This document shows, in pieces, positions 35,249 through 41,535 of a stretch of 64,000 nucleotides of DNA; the stretch's first letter is position 1, and each line of letters starts with the position of its first letter. The notes beneath the pieces are model-generated. The model was given only the letters and a program-made list of their open reading frames with translations. It had not been told where the DNA came from and did no database searches. Where the stretch lies: NCBI RefSeq assembly GCF_900403705.1, contig NZ_OUNR01000016.1, positions 248,001 through 312,000 of the forward strand, given 5' to 3'. The position numbers were made by a program, and so were the translations under genes. This stretch comes from Nitrospira lenta. GTDB taxonomy: Bacteria; Nitrospirota; Nitrospiria; Nitrospirales; Nitrospiraceae.

Positions 35249-36486
35249 GCGGCCACTTGCCTCAGAATCGATTCCACATCGATGCCTTCCCGTTGTGGGT
35301 CCCGAATGTCATGAATACTTCGTCCGCCTTCCGGCTCTTGCGCAAGATCCAACTCCTGAGGGGGCACACAAGATGCGCCTTTCGCATCCCGACAGAGATA
35401 CAAGATAGGAAGGTGGGCCTTTCCGGGGGTAATGGATCCCACGATACCAACCTCTCCTGTTTTCAAGGCCACAAGACTGTAGAGCGGAAACACGCCGATC
35501 GCTCTGATCAAATAAGACACCTGGTCGAGTAAATACGGCTGGTTGCGGTATCGCTGATACAGTTGCGTCATTGCTTGATTGGACGACATAGGAGGGCCGC
35601 CCGTTTGGCCGGTCAACAGTTCATCATACTGGTCTACAATTCCCACCAGCGCAGAATACGCCCGGTCTTGTTCTGACTGCCCTTCTGTATCGACTGGGCG
35701 CGCTGGGTCAATATGATGATGCCTGATGATCGTGAGCACCTCCACGTCGCGAACCCCGCTTTTCTCCAATACCAGAAGTCCCTGCGCCGGATGGCTGTCG
35801 TAGAGAGCTTGCTGCGCCGGCGGCATAGACTTGGTGCGTTTCAGAATATTTTTTGGTAGGCGGACAAGACCCACATCATGCAGAAGCGCGGCCACCCCTA
35901 CATGTTGTAACGCTTCACGCGGATAGGCCAGCGCCTGCCCAATAATGACCGACAGTGTGCACACGGTGAGGCCGTGCTCGTGCAAGGTCGGATCTTGCTC
36001 CCGCAGCCCCATGACGGCGTAACAAGCCGCCTGCCGCTCGAAGATGAACCCGATCATCTCATCGACGAGCTGACTGGCTTCCGCGTACGACACCAGCCCT
36101 GTCGCCCGTGTGCCTTCAAAGATATGATTGAGCCGGCCAATCCACTCCGCCCGCCGCTGTTTTGCCAGTGCAAGATTGTCCGCCAGCATCACGGTCGTCC
36201 GTTCCAGCGGCGCGTCCGTAGCGCCCGATGGACCGGCGGCCTCCGGCTGTCTCTCAAGGACCGGGGCAAGATTGTCTGGCGTTATCTCAAGTACCGCAAG
36301 ATCAAGTCCTCGCTCAGTATCAATTGTCACCCGCGCGATGCCCGATGCCCGCAGTGTGTCAATTTCTGACTGCGTACTAATTTGAAATTTATGCCGGAGA
36401 AACGGCGTGTGAAGCCAGGAGCGGTCCACCCCGATGAGATACATCCCGACTTTTAAATCTGACAGCTGAATGGTGCGATGCGCCAT
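35245..36486 (-). CDS. HD-GYP-like protein with DUF3391 N-terminus, degenerate GYP motif
   Basis: The 413-residue protein starts with a DUF3391-type domain (IQLSDLKVGMYLIGVDRSWLHTPFLRHKFQI). An HD domain follows, with ALLHDVGLVRLPKNIL, SHPAQGLLVLE, IIRHHHIDPARP and GIVDQYDELLTG. HD-GYP proteins are c-di-GMP phosphodiesterases. Here the HHE..DG.GYP loop is replaced by HHHIDPARPVDTEGQ, so the GYP signature is lost and catalysis may be altered or absent. The gene is first in a two-gene operon with the hybrid histidine kinase. Confidence 0.87.
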   Translation of the reverse strand: MAHRTIQLSDLKVGMYLIGVDRSWLHTPFLRHKFQISTQSEIDTLRASGIARVTIDTERGLDLAVLEITPDNLAPVLERQPEAAGPSGATDAPLERTTVMLADNLALAKQRRAEWIGRLNHIFEGTRATGLVSYAEASQLVDEMIGFIFERQAACYAVMGLREQDPTLHEHGLTVCTLSVIIGQALAYPREALQHVGVAALLHDVGLVRLPKNILKRTKSMPPAQQALYDSHPAQGLLVLEKSGVRDVEVLTIIRHHHIDPARPVDTEGQSEQDRAYSALVGIVDQYDELLTGQTGGPPMSSNQAMTQLYQRYRNQPYLLDQVSYLIRAIGVFPLYSLVALKTGEVGIVGSITPGKAHLPILYLCRDAKGASCVPPQELDLAQEPEGGRSIHDIRDPQREGIDVESILRQVAA

Positions 36487-36721
36487 CTTGTTACTGGCCC
36501 TTCACATATCAGAACACACATGTAGCCCTCTTGCATCGGTCGGTTTCCGCTCAAACTTGAATACCTCCCGTAGAATTCGAATCCAGTGATCCCCGTCTTT
36601 GACAAATGCTCTCCGATTTACTCGATTCATGGATTTACGCCTTCCTGCCAGACACGTATGACGACCGACACAGAACCTACATGGACAGAGCTATATTCTC
36701 CTCAGAGAGACGACGTGGCCG

Positions 36722-37295
36722 ATGAATACGCTTTCGGGTCACCGCTTTTCTGTCGAATACAATCTCACGAGAACTGAGACACGCGCGCGCAGCGGGGCCG
36801 GGCGCCTGTGCGCCGATCAAACCATAGAAGCTCCGCTGTCACTCTTGCGCACTTGCCGGATTCCTGAAGGACTTCTCGGTGGCGTCGAGGAGTTCGCATG
36901 AGAGGAAGAATCGCGGCATAGCGAGCATCCGCACGAACACTGGCACAACTGATCGTCCGTTGGTCTGTGCCGTTTTAAAGCCACGCAGGATCTCTCCTAC
37001 AACGCTGGCAGAATTAGCTCATAGCTTCGTGCTCGGCAGCGTGGACATCATTAAAGATGATCAAGGGCTTGGAGATCATGCCTTCTGCCCTTTCGAAGAA
37101 CGCATCCGGCGCTGCATCACATCCATTCGTGACGCCAGCCGCTCTGGAGAAGACCCCATCAGAGAGATGTGCGAGCTCTACGGCCGCGGCTGTGTCTTCA
37201 TTCTGGGAAGCCAGATTCGGAAATCTCCGAAAGACATCGCGGCATCTTGTGAGCGTTTCATGCGGAGTCTCACGAAATGTTCCGATGCTCATTGA
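36722..37295 (+). pseudogene. RuBisCO-like protein (form IV) gene relic
   Basis: From ATG 36722 one frame reads MNTLSGHRFSVEYNLT...CADQTIEAPLSLL...IPEGLLGGVEEFA and stops at 36899, matching the N-terminus of RuBisCO-like proteins. A second frame (about 36914-37120) then reads GTTDRPLVCAVLKPRRIS, TLAELAHSFVLGSVDIIKDDQGL and FCPFEERIRRC, the start of the barrel domain with the KDD motif. About 80-100 residues that normally lie between are missing, and similarity fades after about 37130. Frameshift, internal deletion and 3' truncation make it non-functional. RuBisCO-like proteins act in sulfur salvage or related enolisations, not carbon fixation. Confidence 0.75.
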
Positions 37296-37409
37296 AGCCG
37301 GTTCGTGCTGTTTCCTTGCGAGTCAGCTGCACTGTAGCCCCGCAGAATCTGCTACACTTAGGCCAGTTCGAATACCGGTTGGGTTGGTCAATCCCGATCA
37401 ATGCCGACC

Positions 37410-37497
37410 ATGTGACAAAGGCAAACCACCTGAGAGGGTGGGACGCAAAGCCAAGGGACCTAACGAGGGACGTATGTTCCAGGGTCAGCCTAGCCGC
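37410..37497 (+). ncRNA. Cyclic di-GMP-I riboswitch (GEMM motif)
   Basis: The stretch contains the GEMM-I core: GGCAAACC, a P2 hairpin CACC-TGAGAG-GGTG, GGACGCAAAGCC, then GGGACCTAACGAGG, a second variable hairpin and CAGGGTCAGCC at the 3' side. Sequence and order match the class I c-di-GMP aptamer, including the GNRA-type tetraloop of P2 and the tetraloop-receptor region in P3. The aptamer lies about 110 bp upstream of the flagellar-rod-like gene, in the same orientation. It probably couples that gene's expression to c-di-GMP. Confidence 0.93.
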
Positions 37498-37556
37498 CAC
37501 AACGCAGTCCATTTCAAGCGCGACCGGCGTGCCGGCTGTCTCCCTGAACACTACTC

Positions 37557-37601
37557 CCTCCGCAAGCTCCAAGGCGGTCATCCCAAAACGGGATGGGGAG
37601 G
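37557..37601 (+). promoter_or_regulatory. Candidate riboswitch expression platform near the ribosome-binding site
   Basis: CCTCC at 37557-37561 is complementary to the ribosome-binding GGAGG at 37597-37601. A competing hairpin CATCCC-AAAAC-GGGATG (37579-37595) lies just before it. These mutually influencing structures suggest translational control downstream of the c-di-GMP aptamer. No T-tract terminator is visible between aptamer and gene. Confidence 0.4.
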
Positions 37602-37607
37602 TGCTTT

Positions 37608-37961
37608 ATGATGTCCGCTATCGATACGGCCTTATCAGGCCTGACAAACTTTGCCAAGAAGCTCGATGTCTCTGCCAATAACGTGGCCAATGTGAACACC
37701 GACGGATTCCATAAATCGAGAGTTGAGTCTGTCGAGGTCGGAACCGGCGGCGTGTTGCCAGTGGTCCAAAAGGATGATTCGTCCGGACCGAGCGTGCTGA
37801 AGGACCGTGGGTATGGTGCGGCGCAGGTTGAATTGTCCAACGTCGATCTCGGAGATGAGGTGGTCAGCCAGATCGTGGCTCATCGCGGATTCGAAGCCAA
37901 TCTCCGCACGTTGAAAACCGCCGACGATATACTGGGCAGCATCATCGACACCAAGCGGTAA
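37608..37961 (+). CDS. Small flagellar basal-body rod family protein (FlgC-like), orphan
   Basis: The 117-residue product has the flagellar rod N-terminal motif, ALSGLTNFAKKLDVSANNVANVNTDGFHKSR. The C-terminal motif LGDEVVSQIVAHRGFEANLRTLKTADDILGSIID is typical of FlgB/FlgC/FlgG ends. The middle is short, so it is closest to FlgC in size. Such proteins polymerise as axial rod or hook parts outside the cytoplasm. No other flagellar gene is in the window. GGGGAGG lies 6 bases upstream of ATG 37608 (ATG 37611 is also possible). A GEMM riboswitch precedes it. Confidence 0.83.
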   Translation: MMSAIDTALSGLTNFAKKLDVSANNVANVNTDGFHKSRVESVEVGTGGVLPVVQKDDSSGPSVLKDRGYGAAQVELSNVDLGDEVVSQIVAHRGFEANLRTLKTADDILGSIIDTKR

Positions 37962-37996
37962 GTTTCAGAACCCACCATCCGTGCCATCGGGCACGG

Positions 37997-38032
37997 CGAC
38001 ATAGCATTCCCGCCTGACAGTGTGCTATGTCG
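37997..38032 (+). promoter_or_regulatory. Ten-bp inverted repeat overlapping the radical SAM gene leader
   Basis: CGACATAGCA (37997-38006) and TGCTATGTCG (38023-38032) form a perfect 10-bp stem with a 16-base loop. The 3' arm ends at the first base of the GAGG that serves ATG 38038, so the hairpin could restrict ribosome access or act as an operator. A separate 7-bp hairpin CCGTGCC/GGCACGG at 37979-37996 precedes it and may terminate the rod-protein transcript. Confidence 0.45.
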
Positions 38033-38037
38033 AGGTC

Positions 38038-40215
38038 ATGACCGCGCCTCGAGTCTTGTTACTGATTCCCCCGCTCACCCAACTCAATACTCCGTACCCG
38101 TCCACCGCGTACCTCACCGGATTTCTGCAATCTCAGGGGATCGCCTGTGAACAGGCCGACCTTGGGATTGAAATGGTGTTGCGCCTCTTCAGTCCGGATG
38201 GACTTTGCGACGTCTTTCGCCTCGTGCGACAACAGCAAACCGATCTTCCCGAACAAGCCCTCGCCATGCTCGCGGATGAGGACGCCTACTTGAGCACGAT
38301 CGAAACAGTCGTGACGTTCCTGCAGGGAGTGAATCCGAAGGCAGCCAGACAGCTCGTCCGTCCTGGATTTCTTCCCCAAGGTCCACGATTCAGAGGGAAA
38401 ACGAGATTTGCGACCGCTGTCCCGGTTGAAGATCGGGCAAAGCACTGGGGCACCCTCTACCTCGAAGATCTTGCCGATCTGGTTCAAGCCACGGTCAGCC
38501 CATCCTTCGCGCTCAGTCGTTATGCTGAACATCTGGCTCACTCCGCGTCGTCGTTTGATCGATTGGCCTCGGCTCTTAACGATCCGCTCAGCCTGACGGA
38601 TGAATTCCTACTGGATGCTCTGTGGCCACACCTCGACCGTGTGAATCCTACCCTTGTGGGTCTGTCAGTCCCCTTTCCCGGCAATCTTTATGGTGCATTT
38701 CGGATTGCCCAGGCGATTAAGCAGCGACAACCAACGCTCCCGATTGCGCTTGGCGGCGGCTATGCCAATACGGAATTGCGTCGCGTCAGCGATCTTCGCG
38801 TGTTCGACTACGTGGACTTCATCACATTGGACGATGGTGAACGACCGATCCTCTCGCTCCTCGAACATCTCACGGGCCAACGCCCGCGTGCCGGGCTCTG
38901 CCGCACATTTCACAGAGAGCATCATCATGTCTGCTTTACCGATGATCGGTCTGTTCCGAATTTCAGCATGAATGATATCGGGTGTCCGACCTATCGGGGA
39001 TTGCCGTTGAATCGCTACCTCACAATCCTCGATAGCACGAATCCGATGCATCGTCTCTGGTCCGAAGGGCATTGGAATAAGCTGACCGTCGCGCACGGCT
39101 GTTATTGGAAACAGTGCACGTTTTGCGATGTCGGGCTTGACTACATCAGCCGTTACGAAATGACGCCGACCGATCGGCTGATCCAACAGATCGAACAATT
39201 GATTGCCGAAACCGGACAACGGGGATTCCACTTTGTGGACGAAGCCGCCCCGCCTGCCGCACTGAAAGCACTGGCACTGGGATTACTGGAACGGAAGATC
39301 GACATCACCTGGTGGGGAAACATCCGGTTCGAGGAGGCCTTTTCACCGGATCTCTGCAAACTGTTAGCCGCCTCCGGCTGTATCGCCGTCACGGCAGGAC
39401 TGGAAGCGGCTTCGGATCGCCTACTCGACAAGATGAAAAAAGGGATCACCGTCGACCAGACCGCACTCGTGGCGGCCGCCTTCAAAGAAGCCGGCATTAT
39501 GATTCATGCCTATCTCATGTACGGATTCCCCTCGGAAACAATCCAAGAAGCTGTGGATGCCCTTGAGCGCGTGCGGCAACTCTTCAAACTGGACCTGATG
39601 CAATCGGCCTTCTGGCATCGCTTCACCACGACGGCCCATAGCCCGGTCGGCCTCGATCCCAAAGCCAATGGACTACGCATCCTCGGGCCGGCGTTTGAAG
39701 GGTTTGCCGATAATGACCTGATTCACCGCGACCCTGTCGGGAAAACACCGGTCTGGCTGGCCGAGGGCTTGCGTCGCTCCATGCTGAACTTTCTGGAAGG
39801 GCGAGGACTGACGCTGGATGTTCGCCAATGGTTCGACCATGACGTGCCGGAACCGGATGTCCCTAAGAACTGGGTGCGAACCGTTCTCCGCACACGAATA
39901 GCCGTCGACCATCTGCCGCTTGAACGCCGGCTGGTGTGGCTCGGCGCTCAGCCAATTGCCGCAACACAAACCAGACGAGTCACACTGACACTACAGGGAC
40001 GATTTGCCGATGCGGTCATCCCACTCCCCCACGCTCAGGGGCAGTGGTTACACACGGTCATCAAACAAGCGACTCCGCGCAAGAACAAAACAACCGCCTA
40101 TCCCTGGGTTCGAGACATACAGGCCAGCTTTCCAGGCACGGCTGAAGACTTTGTTACGTTTTTACAAAGTCCCGGCTGGAGAAAAGCCCGCACAGCCGGG
40201 CTGTTGTTGGTCTAA
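38038..40215 (+). CDS. B12-binding-type radical SAM protein
   Basis: From ATG 38038 the 725-residue protein has an N-terminal cobalamin-binding-like Rossmann region (RVLLLIPPLTQLNTPYPSTAYLTGFLQSQGI; LALGGGYANTELR). A radical SAM barrel follows, with the cluster motif HGCYWKQCTFCDV. The cysteine spacing is Cx4Cx2C instead of the usual Cx3Cx2C. Later motifs (GLEAASDRLLDKMKKGIT; MIHAYLMYGFPSET) are typical of elongator/MiaB-like barrels. Such enzymes use S-adenosylmethionine radicals for methylation or ring chemistry; the substrate is not apparent. It follows the rod-protein gene by 76 bp, separated by hairpins. Confidence 0.85.
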   Translation: MTAPRVLLLIPPLTQLNTPYPSTAYLTGFLQSQGIACEQADLGIEMVLRLFSPDGLCDVFRLVRQQQTDLPEQALAMLADEDAYLSTIETVVTFLQGVNPKAARQLVRPGFLPQGPRFRGKTRFATAVPVEDRAKHWGTLYLEDLADLVQATVSPSFALSRYAEHLAHSASSFDRLASALNDPLSLTDEFLLDALWPHLDRVNPTLVGLSVPFPGNLYGAFRIAQAIKQRQPTLPIALGGGYANTELRRVSDLRVFDYVDFITLDDGERPILSLLEHLTGQRPRAGLCRTFHREHHHVCFTDDRSVPNFSMNDIGCPTYRGLPLNRYLTILDSTNPMHRLWSEGHWNKLTVAHGCYWKQCTFCDVGLDYISRYEMTPTDRLIQQIEQLIAETGQRGFHFVDEAAPPAALKALALGLLERKIDITWWGNIRFEEAFSPDLCKLLAASGCIAVTAGLEAASDRLLDKMKKGITVDQTALVAAAFKEAGIMIHAYLMYGFPSETIQEAVDALERVRQLFKLDLMQSAFWHRFTTTAHSPVGLDPKANGLRILGPAFEGFADNDLIHRDPVGKTPVWLAEGLRRSMLNFLEGRGLTLDVRQWFDHDVPEPDVPKNWVRTVLRTRIAVDHLPLERRLVWLGAQPIAATQTRRVTLTLQGRFADAVIPLPHAQGQWLHTVIKQATPRKNKTTAYPWVRDIQASFPGTAEDFVTFLQSPGWRKARTAGLLLV

Positions 40216-40249
40216 CGCTCTACAGACTTTTCATACATCCAAACTAAAA

Positions 40250-40278
40250 GGGCGGGAGATGCTCAGCACCTCCCGCCC
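40250..40278 (-). terminator. Intrinsic terminator of the peroxiredoxin gene
   Basis: On the minus strand GGGCGGGAG pairs with CTCCCGCCC, and the inner bases (TGCT/AGCA) extend the stem. The sequence TTTTAGTTT follows directly, giving a canonical Rho-independent terminator about 25 bp after the peroxiredoxin stop. On the plus strand it lacks a T-tract but may also stop the radical SAM transcript. Confidence 0.8.
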
Positions 40279-40301
40279 CCTGCATCGCGCCTGAACGCGT
40301 G

Positions 40302-40937
40302 CTACTTATTCGGCTGCGGCGTATAGCGCAGGTACGGCTTTACGGTCTTGAATCCCTTCGGAAAAAGCGTCTTCGCCTCCGCATCATTCACGGCCGGAGT
40401 GATGATGCAATCTTCCCCGTCCTTCCAGTTCGCCGGTGTGGCGACCTTGAACTTTGACGTCAGCTGAAGCGAATCAATTACTCGCAGCAATTCGTCGAAA
40501 TTTCGGCCACATGAAGCTGGATAGGTCAATGTAAGCTTGACTTTTTTATCAGGCCCGACAATGAAGACAGAACGGACGGTCATGTTGTCGATCGCATTCG
40601 GATGGATCATGTCGTAGAGGGTCGCGACCTTCTTATCCGGATCGGCAATGATCGGATAGTTCATCGTGGTCTTCTGAGTCTCGTTAATGTCATTGATCCA
40701 GCCCTTATGGGAGTCCAATGGATCGACGCTGACCGCGATGACTTTCACCCCCCGCTTCTTGAACTCCGGAGTGATCTTGGCCACCGTCCCTAATTCGGTC
40801 GTACAGACCGGGGTATAGTCCTTCGGATGCGAGAACAGGATCCCCCATCCGCCGCCAAGCCATTCATGAAAATTGATCGGACCTTCGGTTGTCTCAGCCG
40901 TAAAATTCGGTGCTTCATCTCCTAAACGGATCGCCAT
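40302..40937 (-). CDS. 1-Cys peroxiredoxin (Prx6 type)
   Basis: The 211-residue protein has LGDEAPNFTAETTEGPINFHEW, then SHPKDYTPVCTTELG, where PVCTTE holds the peroxidatic cysteine, and the long C-terminal region with YPASCGRNFDELLRVIDSLQLT. These are features of the Prx6/1-Cys group. It reduces hydrogen peroxide and organic peroxides in the cytoplasm. AAGGAG precedes ATG 40937. A strong terminator follows. Cys in YPASCGRN is common in the group and is not a resolving cysteine. Confidence 0.95.
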   Translation of the reverse strand: MAIRLGDEAPNFTAETTEGPINFHEWLGGGWGILFSHPKDYTPVCTTELGTVAKITPEFKKRGVKVIAVSVDPLDSHKGWINDINETQKTTMNYPIIADPDKKVATLYDMIHPNAIDNMTVRSVFIVGPDKKVKLTLTYPASCGRNFDELLRVIDSLQLTSKFKVATPANWKDGEDCIITPAVNDAEAKTLFPKGFKTVKPYLRYTPQPNK

Positions 40938-41133
40938 ATGACACTCCTTTCATGAATTCGATAGAGGACAACAAGTTCGTTTATTGAACATCACATCCAG
41001 GCCGCTACATTACTGACTTCAGACCAAAGAGTTCAACCCCTCCCCTGCTGAGGAGGCAAGCACGCCCGCCGTCCCTCAAGTGTTTCCTTTCTGCCTCCGA
41101 TACAGGCCAGAGCCCAACGGCATAGGAGGATAT

Positions 41134-41496
41134 ATGGAGCAAACAAAGCCTGGCCCAATCGCACTCCGGATCTCGAGCGATCCAATGTACAAATTGCTCC
41201 GTGAAGGCTGCATTAAGGAGTTCAACATCAAGAAGGCCTCAGGAGACAAGTGCGATTTGAAAAGCTGCGATCTGAGAGGGCTGGACCTCCGCGGCCTGGA
41301 CGCCGTCGGGCTAGATTTCAGTGATTGCTACTTCCGGCAATCCGATCTTCGTGGAATCGACTTCAGCCAATCTAACCTGAGAGGCGCCTCCATCAACGCC
41401 TCTAAGATTTCCGGCGCCCTGTTCCCAGAAGAACTCTCTGCCTCAGAAATCGAGCTCTCACTCCTGCAAGGCACCCGTATGCGGTACACGAAGTAG
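41134..41496 (+). CDS. Pentapeptide-repeat protein
   Basis: From ATG 41134, with AGGAGG 6 bases upstream, the 120-residue protein has a 45-residue N-terminal head. About eight pentapeptide units of the A/C-(D/N)-L/F-x-x type follow (CDLKS CDLRG LDLRG LDAVG LDFSD CYFRQ SDLRG IDFSQ SNLRG), forming a right-handed quadrilateral helix. Such proteins can mimic DNA or serve as scaffolds; no activity can be inferred. There is no signal peptide. It is convergent with the large DUF748 gene. Confidence 0.85.
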   Translation: MEQTKPGPIALRISSDPMYKLLREGCIKEFNIKKASGDKCDLKSCDLRGLDLRGLDAVGLDFSDCYFRQSDLRGIDFSQSNLRGASINASKISGALFPEELSASEIELSLLQGTRMRYTK

Positions 41497-41535
41497 GATC
41501 GAACCTCTGTATTACTCTGTCAGCGGACACGGACG

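Noticed and set aside
36879-37295. A 138-residue intact protein gene
   Set aside because: The RuBisCO-like similarity starts abruptly, the preceding RuBisCO-like segment is in another frame, and the rest of the family is missing, so it is a fragment of a pseudogene.
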